Origin: Flammula alnicola | Lineage: Eukaryota > Basidiomycota > Agaricomycetes > Agaricales > Strophariaceae | Reading direction: 5' to 3' | Length of the DNA: 64,000 nt | Assembly (NCBI GenBank): GCA_015499995.1 | Contig: JADNRV010000056.1 | Location: 124,001 to 188,000 of the forward strand | Shown: piece by piece, positions 13,825 to 26,030 of the stretch | How positions within the stretch are numbered: the stretch's first letter is position 1 | Layout: each line of letters opens with the position of its first letter | Translations under genes and position numbers: made by a program | The notes under the pieces: model-generated | Told to the model about the DNA's origin: nothing | The model's database searches: none | What the model saw: only the letters and a program-made list of their open reading frames with translations

Positions 13825-16800
13825 ATGAATACTCCAATCTGGGACGAACAACGCCCTGCTAGACCAGGCATTATAGCCAAGATTTGGGCTTTTAGGTACC
13901 GCCTCGAGCTTGCCCACCTCTACACTTCCGAATGGTTTCGAGATCTCCTCCATCTCACCATAACTCTCTCGTTCCTGGGAGCCTATCCGCGTCTCGATCC
14001 CCCCAGGTCTACCACTCGCAAGGCATACTACCGCGGAAAACAAACCCCAACGGCCGTGCGCAATGTTACCCTGGATCACGAAGTTCGAGGCGTCCGCAAA
14101 GCGCGCGTCAGAGTGCTTCACGAACAGAAAGCTAGCAAGGCATTCGCCGCTAACATCCAGCTTGGGCGTCCCGCGTTCTATCGCGACATGGGTCTCACTC
14201 ACAAATTCGACCGTCATCTTCCGCCCACCACCAGGTCTGTCCGCGCTCGAGTCCTTCACCGCGCTAGACTTCTTGAGGCACAACTCAACGGAATTGACAT
14301 TCGCGGACAAACTTTTGGCCAACAAGGACAGATCGTCATGCCTTCTACTGCCAGTGCACGAGCCCGAACGTGAGCACCCTTTCCTCTTTTCTTCGTGCCA
14401 CCGCTCATTCGAACATTCCCTGTCCATAGACTCGGACCTTACATGAAGCCTAAACCACTGCCGGATCGCGACATAGAGACTGGTGAGATCATCCCAGTCG
14501 TGATCGCGCCCCCCGACACTAGCACGGAAGTGGCAGACGACGCGCAGGATATCGCTCCGATGAGCGACTTTCCAGAAGACAAGGGTTTCCCTGGTGGCAA
14601 CCCATTCTACGTCCCGCCTGTCCAGGTCTATTCTGTTCACACCCCCCAGCCGTACTTGGATATAGCGGGCCAGTCATGGATCACTGAGGAAGCCGACGAC
14701 CGCTTCCACGACGCGTTCCCGAATCTTCGACCCGCCGCGATGCCAACCGCTGAGCAGATTTTCGAGCAGTTGATGTCAGGAGGTGGGCATCGCGCCACTC
14801 AGTCACCCGAAGAAGTCGCGTCGAACTTTCCCGAAGCACCATCCTCAACTAACGAAGAGGGACTCTCCCACAATTTCCTTGAAGAAGTCGGATATCAGAC
14901 TTACACGACGCCTCTCGATGGCTACACTGTGGACCACGAACCTCCTCATCCTTGCAATGAGTTCTACGAAGATGAGGAAGAAATCCCGCTGCGCAACACG
15001 TCAACTCATGCTATGGATCCACCTCAATCCTGGACGGAGTCCGACCCCGCATACGTAACAAGGCCACCGTCATCCAACCGCCGTCCAATCGATCGTGAGG
15101 CAGGTCCACGGGCTTCGACGACGCGTCCCGGTCAGGTAGCGCCGGCTATGTCCAACATCCACATCCCAGAACTCCCTGGCGCACGCTCGACGCACTCTCA
15201 TTCCATGCCGCCCCCAACTTGGACGCGTCAGCCAGCCGAGCACGACCACCAAGCCCAGCAAGTCTCGGACGAGTCCCAGATGCCACATGGTCGCGGAGCG
15301 TTCACGTCCCAGCCGACATCTTCCTTACTAAACACCAATAGACCCCTATCACTTCTCGAGCGGCTGTCGCCGCCAGGAGTGACTGCAGCGACGGGGGAAA
15401 CTGGTGCTAGCAGCGAAGACGACGGTCCGTTCAGGGCCCCGAACCATTTTGCTACTGGCAACGAATCCACTACTGCTACTGCATGGCAGCAATCTGCATC
15501 TGCCTCTGCCCCTCCCACGTTCCAGCCAGCGACACCTATGTACTCACAGTTCCATGAGCAACCCCAGCCCCAGCAAGCGCCCACCTACCCTGGAATGGAA
15601 TCCTTCCAAACATACCCAGCGCAGCATCAGTCTGCTTTTTTTGCAGACATCGACGACGAGATGTTGTCTGAAGTGGACCCGTGGGCAGCGCAAACACCTC
15701 AGCAGCAGCCACCCACCTCGAACCCTTTCTTGGCTCAGGCTGTCACCCCTGAGGCTCCTCAAGCATGGAACACGTTCCAAGAGCAGCAATCCCAGCAAGC
15801 ACCGACGCAGAACCCATTCATGGGCCAGTCGTTCACCCCAGAGGCTCCTCAAGCATGGAACACGTTCCAAGAGCAGCAATCCCAACAAGTCCCGATGCAG
15901 AACCGATTCATGGGCCAGTCGTTCAACGCGCAGTTTCCACAGGAGTGGAACACGTACCACCAACGCGAGCAACCCCCTCAGCAACCAGCTGCCTGGAACC
16001 CATCCATGGGTCATGCATTCAACGTCAGCCCACATGTTCCTCGAGATTGGAACACCTACCAGTCGACCCATGCGAACTACGCCTCCACCAACAGCGTACC
16101 GACGGTCAGTTTCATTTTTTACTATCCACCGTAGTCATCGGTATTGACGAGATTTTTTGATAGCCATACGCGCATGTCAACGAGTTCGCGAGTAGCGCAC
16201 AAACCCAGCAGGTACCGATTGTGATTATCTCGGTTCTCTCTTGTTGTGCTTGGCTGACCAGATTTCGATGCTAGCCGTACGCCCAGCCACAAGCGTGTTT
16301 CTACGACGTCAACACAGGTCTCTGGACACCGATTGTGAGTTTTATGGCTGCAATCTGTTCATAGAAGAGATTGTGACGAATACTGACCGACTCGCGATAG
16401 TCAAACTCCCAGCCACAGCCTTGTGTCTACGACGTCAACACTGGCAATTGGGTACCGATTGTGAGTATTTTCCTTTTGTCTGTAGTTCAAAGATTGCTTA
16501 CCATATTTCGACAGACATACGCCCAGCCACAGCAGCAGCCACAGGTGTTCCAATACCCGAATGATGTTCAGGCTAATTGGTCTGCTTTCGTGAGTCCCTG
16601 TTAGCATGTATCTCGGAATATAGAGGACTGACCGAAACGCGACAGAACCACCAGCAACAACAACAGCAGTACCAGGATCAGCAGTATCAGAACGCCTACC
16701 AATTCCTTCACAGCCTTCAGCAACCCACCCAGCCGATTCCGAGCCAGCCTCCACCAGTTGACTCAGAGTTGGCGGCGGTTGGTTTCTGGATGTCGATGAC

Positions 16801-17622
16801 TACAGCAGTTCAAGGCCAAGTCACTCCAGCCGACTTCGTAGCGCCTGAGATCAAACCCGCCCATGCCGAAGACGTCCCTACACCTCCGTCACATACCACC
16901 CCGAACCCCTCGCCGACGGACGAGATTGCAGATGCCGAGTCCCACAAACGTTTCTGGGATTTGGTTAATCGAGCACAAGGTGACGACTTCGACCGAAGGC
17001 AACGATTCAACTACTCGACGGCAAGCAACAGAGCGCCAGCGCCACCGGGCTCCTTGGGCAGGAGGGAGCAGGATACCACCCCAAGCCCTCTCCGTCGTCC
17101 CATTCGCCCTTTGCCCCAGCGAAGCCCTGCTGCGAAGCCCCGGAGCCCAAGGGACCGCGCACCCTTGGGATCTGAGGAGGATTTAATCATGCGCCTGGTA
17201 AGTTTCTGCGTTAAGTTTCTACTTGAAGGTATTTATACTGACCTGGATGTCCTCAGGAACAAGAGCGGTATCTTGAAGAGAAAGCCCGCCGATCTCGCAC
17301 CCGATCCCCCACCACCGATTCGAAGAATGGCGAAACCGAATCTCCTGTCAAGGTCAAGGAGAGCAACAAGCGTCGTCGCAGCGACTTCACATCTTCAGTA
17401 TCGGATATCGCAGCCGCCGATCACCTCGAAGCGGAAGGCTCTCCTCTACAGAAACGCAAGACAGTGCACTGGGCACCCTTGCCCTCAAGTTACACCGCCC
17501 AGCGAAGATATACGTATCGCATCAACACGGAACGCAGGGAGAAGAAGGCTGCCGCCAAGAAGCACGCCAGGTTCTGCCCATCTCTGTCCTCCATTGTAGG
17601 GTTTTTCAAGTTTTTCGCTTGA
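13825..17622 (+). CDS. very long Q/P-rich protein with internal repeats and tandemly duplicated mini-exons
   Basis: Function not recognised. I read eight exons: 13825-14369, 14430-16104, 16164-16211, 16275-16334, 16401-16460, 16515-16589, 16646-17197 and 17257-17622. They give exactly 1127 codons (1126 aa). The N-terminal 180 residues are basic and moderately ordered (AKIWAFRYRLELAHLYTSEW). The middle is disordered, rich in Gln, Pro, Ser and Thr, with a 30-residue repeat (TPEAPQAWNTFQEQQSQQ) at 15745-15925 and two weaker copies after it. Four mini-exons follow; two encode almost the same 20 residues ending in YDVNTG-x-W-x-PI. The C-terminus is basic with nuclear-signal-like KESNKRRRSDF, then ERREKKAAAKKHARF, ending GFFKFFA. 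The composition suggests a nuclear or condensate-forming protein, but this is inference. The ATG at 13825 is the first after a triplet-rich leader. Confidence 0.75.
15751..16060 (+). repeat. 90-bp in-frame tandem repeat in the Q/P-rich gene
   Basis: The string GAGGCTCCTCAAGCATGGAA starts at 15751 and again at 15841, so the unit is 90 bp (30 codons). The first two copies are nearly identical; two more degenerate copies follow, each keeping the W-N-T-[FY] core. This is typical replication-slippage expansion inside a disordered protein. Confidence 0.85.
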
Positions 17623-19302
17623 TAGTGAGGGAGCTTAGACTCTCTCTGCCCCTGCCTGGAATTGGACTACGGACCGACCTGCAAATTCCGATAGAAGTGA
17701 TCGCGATCGCGTCACGCCGGGCTGTGCCCAAGGAGAAGAACCCTTCCAGCTACTCTTCAACATCGCTCAGTGCTTCAAAGTCACGTCAGCACCATCTCGA
17801 CCGAGCTACAAAGCTCGTCTCACCCGCGCCATCGACTCGTCAATTCCTTTCCCTATGGACTCGTTATTTCCTCTCGCGGTGCGCCTGCCAAGCTGGCTGC
17901 GCACAAGGAGTAGAATGCTAGCCCAAGGGATTCGACTTGCCAACACCTGTCGGTGCGCGGAGAGTCGTGTTAGCATCACATGGATCGTGCGGAAGCGAAA
18001 GCTTGCCCACCTTCGCTAATGACGACTCAATTATGCCAATTATGCTCGTATTTCTTTTCTCTCTCTCGTGTTTTGTCCTATGGTCACTTTCTTCTTGTCT
18101 CGTCTGTCAGTAGAAAGCGCATATAATCGCTTTTCTGGTTTCTGGTTTCCTTTCTGCGTGTTCGTGTTCGCTATTCTGCTAGTTAGGGTTTTCAGTTTTC
18201 TCTCTCCCGTAGAAATAGAATGGGGCAGTATTACCGCTTGGAATAAACTTTTCTTCGCTGTTGCCCCAAACCACGATGTCTTGAGATGCCGCTTACAAGG
18301 TAACACAACCGTACGGTGAGACCTGCGTGATCCGAACCCGTGCTAGCTAAGGCACCGACGACTAGTTAAGGGACGACGGATCGGCGTGGTGTCGGCATCT
18401 GAGCCATGAATCTTTTTGCTTCCGCTCCGGGGTTGAAAGTCGACGTCAGTTGTATATGTGTCCCAAGAGTGTACGGGATGACACTGAAAGTTTCTTTCAT
18501 CTCTAGCCAGATGAAGCAAAAGTTCCAAAATTCAGTCGAAGGCATCCAGAGCATCACACTGCCAACAATTCTCCCCGCCATGGATCTACGGAGAAGATTG
18601 TGTTAGTTCACTGTCGGTAACGACGCTTATATGAGCTGACTTAACATACTACATGGCTTTTCTTTCAGCGTTCGCATATACTTCCAGATTGAATCCCCCA
18701 GGCAGAGAATCTCTCCCATCAGCGCCTCTGCTCCTCGCATTTCATAAAGAATGATGAAGCAGATAGCAGAAAAGCTTTCTTTCTATGTATTCCGGACTGT
18801 GGCGACACTAGGGATTTTCTGGATACCCACCCCTTTCATATGAAAGGAAGTAAACATATTTTTTTGGGAAGCCACGAAAAAAAAAACTGTACTGACCTCC
18901 TCTAACATCTATCCGATCATGAAGTGATTTTCAGACATCAAAACCCAGGAGTTGCGAGAGATAAATATTGGATGTTATGGGAAAGGATGTAGATGGGAAA
19001 GGGAGGTGAGGCATGCCATGTTGTATTCAGTCGTTTGCACGCCGCGAGAATCCGACTCGGCCTTGCACAGTCCGTGCCGGACATCCGAGTAGAGCGTCCG
19101 GATAGAGCTCCTTTGTCCGATTCGGACGACTCGCGTACGTACAAGAGCCCAACTCAACGTTTATTCGAAGGGATACAGACACGATGTTCTCATTTACGCA
19201 ACCTTTCTTCCACCACACACACCCTTTATATCGCAGATCTTCCCAGCTGCAAGCCTGGGTCGCCCAATTACCATATCATCCCGTTCCCCACAGTCGATAT
19301 TA
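17623..19302. other. long stretch without a supported gene
   Basis: Contains the 3' region of the Q/P-rich gene and about 1.3 kb with only short open frames. A plus-strand frame at 18993-19367 (124 codons, ATG start) overlaps the last exon of the minus-strand gene below; no family motif was seen in it. A poly-A run lies near 18878. Confidence 0.45.
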
Positions 19303-19680
19303 TCATGTCGGTTTCAAAAGATGAAGTCGCTCATGATGAGGCTTTGGCACTGATACCGCAGCGCTGACGTCTGAAGATGTCATGGATTTATCGCCGCCTC
19401 CGATTCCTTGCCCATGATGGATCGCTAGAACGGCTCGGAATTATTGTCTTGTATGTCGTTCAAGGTACGACTCACCATAAGGGGATGCGTGGCCTTCTTT
19501 CGATTTAACATCTTTGCCTTCAAAATACATTGCTCCCATTGCTGCAGCAATGGTGGTTACACATGCAATGGCCTGTTAAATAATAATCGAAGGTTTTTGC
19601 AGATTGTTTTAACAACGTATCATACTACTTACCATGGTGGTTCCCCGGCGTCCAACATGTCGTTCGATGGGAGCTGCCAT
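19303..19680 (-). CDS. small single-pass membrane protein, hypothetical
   Basis: Three minus-strand exons, 19680-19633, 19572-19476 and 19424-19303, sum to exactly 89 codons (88 aa). Exon 1 is basic (MAAPIERHVGRRGTTM). Exon 2 opens with a hydrophobic Ala/Ile/Met helix (AIACVTTIAAAMGAMYF) and continues EGKDVKSKEGHA. That layout, a short basic N-terminus, one helix and a polar tail, is common in small mitochondrial inner-membrane or ER proteins. Both introns have GTAAGT or GTGAGT donors and CAG or TAG acceptors. Exon 3 is the least certain part. No family is recognised. The gene faces away from the Q/P-rich gene. Confidence 0.5.
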
Positions 19681-20269
19681 TATGATAATGCCGTCCGATG
19701 TAATTTATGCGACAATTTTGCGAGAGAATATTTCGCGGAGCGAGTGAGGAGTTTTGGGATACCAGGCATATATGTATAGATCGTCGGTGTGACATCATGT
19801 CTCTGGGGGTCATGCCGAACTCCTATTCAATCATGGCGCCAGCCATAATCGTCTCCGCGTAGTGGTAATCCGTTGTAAACAAAGGCTCGGCAACGTTACC
19901 CTAAGACTATCGAGACACGTTCAAATTAAGTGTAACTGCGAGCAACGTACAAGTAATATTTTAGGAGTGTCTGATGGTACTTCAGCGTCTTTATAACTGG
20001 AAACCGCAGCGTGGTCGACCCAAAACGAGTTGAAGGAAACTGCAAGAAAACCTCGCGAAAAAGCCGATTGTGAAGCTTATATTCAGGTGTAGGGTACCTG
20101 TAAGCAACAATGTCAAGGAATATTATTTTACAGTACTTAGTACACAAGTGTCGAAGAGCCACTGAATCCATTTAATGGATCAAATAATGTCACAAAGGGG
20201 CAGAAATCGAATTAGCGTATCATAACAAGGGTTGAACGAGCATTTACGTATCAATCAAGTCTGCTAACA

Positions 20270-21955
20270 TCAACGTCGCAGTGGTGACAGGGTGGATGGC
20301 CGATGAGTTGAAATTGCATCGTAAGCAGGCGGTACTGAATCTGCGAGGTTTTCCAGAGGTTCAGTAGTGTTCGCGGTAAGAGAAACACCGCGTTGTGTTG
20401 CATCGAATGAGGTGGTATTGCTTGTGGCGTCACTGGAGAACGGCGAAGGGGCTGTCCTTGTGAAGTCCGAATCCATTCTGTCTCTTTTGAGATCGGCCAT
20501 CGAAGAATACCCGAGGTTGGTTGCCGGGAAGGGGGTGATATTCCCGCTCGACGATGGAGAATGTCCAAAATTCGGTCGGACTGGTGATGGCCATTCCGAC
20601 ATTTGAGGAGACGGGTATCCATTGGACATATCTGAGTAGTATGAGCATGAGTCCCTTGCGTTAAACCGAAACCGAGGAACACTCACTGTTGTTATGTGTA
20701 CCAACCTGTTCCATCGAATTTGTCAAACCCTTTGCGCGTCTTTTGCGCAACCAGAAGAGAAGCAGGATCGCAAAAATCAGGAGCGCTAAACCTCCAACAA
20801 CCCCGCCAGTTATGGCGCCAACGGGGGTCGTCTTCTTCGTTGCTACTTCCTGTTGGCTGCCTTGAGAGGCGGTTTGTTGGGAGGCGGTTTGTGCTAGCGT
20901 CGTGGCTGTAGAGCGTGTGGTCGTTGTGCTAGATCCAGGGGTAGGAGTTGATATACCGGTGAGGTTTGGCATGGTCGCCAGCGTTGAGAATGCGGGAGTG
21001 TAGGTTATATAATCCAGAATGAAGGTTTGGTTCTCGACCTCAGTAATGTTCATAACGAGAGTATGATTCCCAGCAGCAATGTTGTCGACGGAAAAAAAGA
21101 GGAAGTTAGAAGCTTCTGCGTCAGCACTGACATGTTGCGGCGAGCTTGCGGTAACAGGATAGGATTGGGATTGGACGTTTCCGTCGAGCGTGTACGTGGC
21201 AGAGATAATACCAAGATTTGTCCATGAAAAAATTCCATAGATGGCGACGGAAGTCCCTAGTAAGATGTCGTTTGCCGAAGTGTGAAAGCCGACTTGATGA
21301 GGAACGCACCTGAAAATCGGAAAGTCATCGTATCTCCTGGAGTTACACTACGTTGCGTGGTATTGCCGACAGGGAAGCCATCGGGAAGGGTGCCAGCATT
21401 GAAACTATTTTTGTTTTCTATCCAACTGCCATCATACTGAATGGCGGGGTCGTTGTTGTCGACGAAAACCTTTTTGTTCGACAGTGGGGTATTGGGCGCA
21501 ACAGTGATGATCGCCATATCCACGGCTGTGCCATCCAAATGACCCACCGTGATCGTGTGCTTTCCGTCGGGTAGAGTTGGAGACTGATACCACTGGACGT
21601 ATGCTGGCGGAGTGACTGTTCCATAGGATGTATTGACAGCTGTTCCTCCGTCTATCGTGACAATAGCAAATTGCGAAAAACCAGCCGTTGGAGTGTTACC
21701 GATGAAGGCAATGGAAGTCCCTGCATGAAATCAAGCAAATACGAATTTGGGTCAAGGAATGCTATGGAAATATGAAGGGTTTTACTCACCTTCAAATGTC
21801 AGAGTGAACGAGCCAAAAACCGTCGAAGTAACAAATGCAGGATAATTCGACGTTCCTGAATACCATTGAACAAGGGTGCTGAGTGTCCATTGGCCTCCCG
21901 AGTACTGGAAGTCGGCAGCATTGTCGTCAAGTATCAGTCGTAGTTGGCTAGCCAT
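20270..21955 (-). CDS. cell-surface protein: two beta-sandwich-like ectodomains, one transmembrane helix, Ser-rich cytoplasmic tail
   Basis: An Agaricomycete-type membrane protein of unknown role. The ATG is at 21955. Domain 1 begins LRLILDDNAADFQYSGGQW and ends FTLTFEG at an intron. A second module reads GTSIAFIGNTPTAGFSQFAI with VQWYQSPTLPDGKHTITVGH, the pattern of galactose-binding-like or jelly-roll surface domains. A third similar segment (GTSVAIYGIFSWTN) follows. Next come a Thr/Ser-rich stalk (STTTTRSTATT), a transmembrane helix (GGVVGGLALLIFAILLLFWL) with RKRRAK stop-transfer, and a Ser/Pro-rich tail ending PSTLSPLRR. There is no clear N-terminal signal peptide in this model, so a 5' exon may be missing. 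Degraded relatives lie at 55.9-57.0 kb. Confidence 0.78.
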
Positions 21956-22777
21956 GTCAAAACAGTAGGGGGAAAAGGCAAACAGGATGGAGCACAATGA
22001 CAGACAGTATTTGTACGGAAAGTTTACACGCGAACAATCAATTAAACACCGCCCGTTGCCAATTGTCCAATCAAGGATAGTCTGCTTGGCCTGGGCGCTG
22101 TCAACTTTCAGATCCAAGGGGAAACCTGCTCGCTTCAGACAGTTAAAGGGTCGTATCCCCCTGCACGACTCATTGGAAAGGATTTTGTGCAGCGACCCAA
22201 AAACGTAGAGTGGGACAGCGCGTTGATTACTACTTATTCCGTTGTTGATTGCTTTAGTTTATCTCGAGTGCACGACCACCTCGACAGACAAGCGGAGTGG
22301 ATGTGGGTGGTGTGAACAAGTTGCAGCGGACCCTTCCCTTTCCGTTTCGTGATCCGTGCGCTTTGATCAAGATCACCGCTTTATCTGCCTATCACAGCGA
22401 CAAGTTGGCACTTGTAGTCTTGTACTGTTGGCAGTTAAACTTACATTAACAAACGTCGGCGACGTGGATTGGCACCCGAATGTACAAGATACACCTTCCT
22501 CAACTCTCATAAGAAACCTTTAGAAAGGCCTGCACGAAATTGTCTGGGCCGTCTGCACTGATTAAATGATCAAACCTGAGGCCTCTGGCCTCATGAACGA
22601 TCCCATCAACCAACTGGGAGTATCATGGCTACTTTCCTTACATATGCTCCGTTATGATTAAGCGCAGTAACGCCGTGTAATGTCCCGGGTTCGAGACGCA
22701 TGATATCACTTAATGTTGAAACTAAGGTCTATAAAAAAGCAATTAACTTATTAATTTGAGTCGGACTAACAGAGCGT
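21956..22777. other. intergenic region between surface-protein gene and GH53 gene
   Basis: About 820 bp with no supported gene; it should hold the promoter of the surface-protein gene (reading left) and the 3' end of the galactanase. Confidence 0.5.
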
Positions 22778-24114
22778 TTACATAGAATTCGCAAATATCG
22801 AGATACTGCTGCGTGTATTTCCCGAACTATCCACAAGAAGGTTGTCCTGTAGCACATTCTCAGTTATGTTTCATTGAGTTGAATATTTTGAGTACTCACC
22901 GAGCAGCTTGATCCGAGTCCAGCGTTTCCGACCCAGCCAGGCTCCCAATAGACGATTCCCAAACCATGTCTTCCTGATAAACCGGAAAGGACGTTCTTGA
23001 TATCCGTAACCCACGTAGATTGGCCAGCAACTGACACGGGCACGGATGGCTCGCTGAGACTCACACCCGAGCATACAGCTGGCCAATCTGTTTCAACGAC
23101 CATGACATCCTAGGATGGGAAAGCTTAACTGTAAGTAAAGGTAAGTATTCGGAATGACATACCTTGCCATATTTATTGATCATTGCCTGCAAACTTGAGC
23201 GGAGCGCATTCAAAGTAGCACCAGTTCCATAGAAGGGGTAAAAAGAAAATCCCATGACGTCCACATCGAATGTTGAAAGTTGCCCAGGGATGAATACTTG
23301 CGAGTAGAATGAGCTGACGGACGCGGAATCCCAGCCATTGGCAAGATGTATCATGACCTTTGTCGTCGAAGAGGCTGCGCGAACGCCGTTAGCAGCTGAG
23401 TGAAGGAGCTGAGAGACCGGTGAGTAGCCATGAACAGATATCTGGCCGGTTGGCCATAGTATCCCGTCGTTAATTTCGTTTCCGATCTAAGAGGAATGAA
23501 TACAGTCAGCAGGTTTTTTTTAACATTTGTTGCAAATCGATGAAAAGTGCATACTTCGATGAATTTAACAGGAGTTCCTTGCGCTGAGAAAGATTTAACG
23601 AGATTCATGGTATAGCTGTACATAACGGTGTCACTATTATTGAACAGCGACATCATGAAAGAACCTAACGTGTAGATTTGAGTGTTTAATCCTGCTAAAT
23701 CTGTTGGCCAGCCACTCGGAATGGCTTGGTGTCCGGGATCAGCCCCTAAGTATCAATGTTAGCAACGCTCCGTCGGAACCAGACCTTCATGGACTCACAG
23801 GTATCGCTGTAGTGAAGGTCGATCAATATCTCCATGCCCGCAGCGACGGCACGTCTTGCCAGCGCAAGCCCATAGTTGAGGCTGTAGTCGGCATTGTTGG
23901 TACTGGTCCAAATCCGGATGCGAGCAAGGTTAGTACCATGATTGTGGAGGATAGTTTCAAACTTTGCGCCTTGCACAGAGGTTGAGTCTTTGTAAACAAG
24001 CCCTGAATTTTCGAGGTTGACCAAGGAGCTGAAATCAGCGCCGTGGTATTGGAGCGCTTGACTCCAAGGAACAAGGGAGAGGACAGCAATAACGAAGGGG
24101 ATAAGCGAACGCAT
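22778..24114 (-). CDS. secreted endo-beta-1,4-galactanase, glycoside hydrolase family 53
   Basis: GH53 enzymes cleave beta-1,4-galactan side chains of pectin (arabinogalactan type I). The ATG at 24114 starts a signal peptide (MRSLIPFVIAVLSLVPWSQA) followed by the family N-terminus YHGADFSSL. The substrate-barrel motifs are present: RIRIWTSTNNADYSL, IDLHYSDTWADPGHQ, and the acid/base glutamate in EIGNEINDGILWPTGQ. The nucleophile glutamate is in VVETDWPA, followed by VYWEPGWVGNAGLGSSC. An intron of about 88 nt splits the catalytic E-I-G-N-E-I motif after its first Glu, and another splits Trp of YSDTWADPG. The last exon ends at 22778 with TAA after a short Ser-rich tail; no carbohydrate-binding module or GPI signal is seen. 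Everything needed for activity appears present. Confidence 0.95.
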
Positions 24115-24703
24115 TCTGAATGCGGAGTATCTCGAGGAAATGGTGCAGCGTTATAAATGCATACACCAGATCACTCTACACGGCAGAGGAAGCTCGACGG
24201 ATACAATGGGCCGCTGAAGAACATGTGATGAAGACGAGAAGATGGGTTACCAGTGAGGCCATGTTGTTAGACCTACGGGACCAAAAAGTATTCAGTTTGG
24301 CCACAGGAAATTCGTCGCGAGAACACGCAAGGCCTATTCAGCCTAGTCTTGTCAGGATCATGCTAGGATTGAAGCCATGCGAATCGACGTTCGTTGTAAA
24401 ACATCCCTTCGGATCAAAGCAAAAAGAAGCAGTTTTCCGGATTTCGAGTACGAGCCGTGGTTGAGTAAGTTTGAAAGTAAGGGCCGGAGTGTCAGTTCTG
24501 TTTGAGTTTTGCGGTCATGAGTCCCATGGTCTCGAGAATGCTTCGACATATTCGTGCGCGTTGGAGGATCCAATGACCGCGCTCATGACGCATGGTGTGG
24601 CATCGAAGCACAACGAGACGGTCATGATGGATTCTGAAATAATAGCCTGGAGTTCCACAAACAAGGAAGTCCGTTCGTGTGCCAGCTGTGTAAGACATGT
24701 CAT
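24115..24703. other. upstream region of the galactanase gene, left flank of the foldback element
   Basis: No gene supported. A TTATAAAT box at about 24150 lies some 40 bp upstream of the GH53 ATG on the minus strand. Confidence 0.4.
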
Positions 24704-24929
24704 TACACAGCCAATGGTTCACGCGCAGGTCACCCGTAGGCCGTGCAACTTGCAGGTGACCTGTAAGCCAGCCTCCAAGCAGAGCGTAAATTGACCTACA
24801 AGCTTCTCGTGTATTTAAACGATTGGTTGCCAGCAAACACCACTAGTACATCACCTATGGACTGTGCTTGTACGTATCGTGTATATTTGCTTGTACTCTG
24901 CCTACAAACTGCCGTTCCCATGCACGGCT

Positions 24930-25464
24930 AAGCTCCAACCGTACACTATACGTATACAGCCCTGGGTGTATATATATGGATACAGTTGTATACTCTATAT
25001 ATACTGTATATATATGGTTATACAGTTTTTATATAGGGTTCTGCCAGATGTATATATTTTTGGCTGTGGGGGATCAGCTTTTCATGCCATTCATATAGTA
25101 ATTAGATTAAAACTTCCCCGGCTTGGTTTATTTCCTGAAAACACCAGGAATTCCTGTCGAAAATAAAATGTCACCTCTGCTTAGCAAGGGACAACATTCT
25201 CTGATCCTTGATGCTCCGGAATGAACTTCTCGTCTATGTAAAAATCCTCCTCTATACAGCTAAAATATTCGGGCAACTTATTTCAGTTGGGTATGCCTCC
25301 TAAAATTGTTGAAAATTTGGCCAAGAAAGCCATCTTTCTGGTGTGATTTTTGAAACTGTATATGGCAACTATATACTGTATATTTACTATCTACCCCACT
25401 TTCCTCGAAAGTTCTATACATATACATATACGTACGTCCATTATTACGTAGTGTACGGTGAGCT
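24930..25464. mobile_element. nested 535-bp TIR element inside the left foldback arm
   Basis: This block is absent from the right arm. It starts AAGCTCCAACCGTACACTA and ends TAGTGTACGGTGAGCT, so the ends are imperfect inverted repeats sharing ACCGTACACTA. It is flanked by GCACGGCT at 24922-24929 and again at 25465-25472, an apparent 8-bp target duplication of the hAT size class. The uninterrupted right arm has one GCACGGCT here. The interior is very AT-rich with TATATA runs (24970-25035) and no coding capacity, so it fits a MITE. Assignment to hAT rests only on the duplication length. Confidence 0.7.
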
Positions 25465-25559
25465 GCACGGCTCCGGGCAGCGCGTCGCTTGTGGACTTAG
25501 AGAAATTTCCGCCTTCGCATCACGCTGTGACTGCCAGCAAACTTGTCCTCTCCCTCCAT

Positions 25560-26030
25560 GTTGAACTTCAACCAACGCACAAGTCCTTCGGTTCGGACTC
25601 CCTCCTCCCCCTCGCTTTCCGCTGCACATCCTTCCTTCCTCCCTCCGTGCTTGAGTAGCCCTCAGCCCCCTCTTCTGACCTCCAATGGTATCACTTTTGG
25701 CCCCAAGGAGTCAGCACAAGCTTCACTCGGAAGACCTTCAATTATGGTCATCGAAGACATCCGCCCCAGTGTAAGTTCTTTCATTGCTCCTGTTCATGAT
25801 AGATAGAGGTCTCATATCATCCTTCTATAGACATGCTTTCATTGTTCAAGCAATGGCGAGAGACTATTCTCGAACGGCGCCACGTCACGATACCGCCTCG
25901 GCCCGGTTTGATTTATCTTCGCTGGAAGTTCTTAGTCTTGCCGTATTTATATTACATTATGTCCCTGTTGCTATTTCCCTCCTGTTCTCGTGGTACATAC
26001 GCCCTACAGGTGCAATAAATATTGAATTTA
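25560..26030 (+). pseudogene. coding-like, intron-bearing segment carried in both foldback arms
   Basis: In the left arm an ATG frame at 25560 reads MLNFNQRTSPSVRTPSSPS and runs to IMVIEDIRPS, where a GTAAGT donor (about 25771) and TAG acceptor (about 25830) bound a short intron. The next frame starts with DMLSLFKQWRETILERRH and a hydrophobic stretch (LVLPYLYYIMSLLLF). The same segment, with a few substitutions, is present in reverse in the right arm (about 26550-27015). It may be a fragment of a host gene captured by the element, or part of the original element. I do not recognise the protein. Confidence 0.35.

Noticed and set aside
18993..19367. Plus-strand 124-codon frame with ATG.
   Set aside because: No motif or intron support, and it overlaps a better-supported minus-strand spliced gene.
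22640..22720. tRNA-like string CCCGGGTTCGAGACG.
   Set aside because: It resembles a B box, but no A box or acceptor and anticodon stems can be paired at the right spacing.
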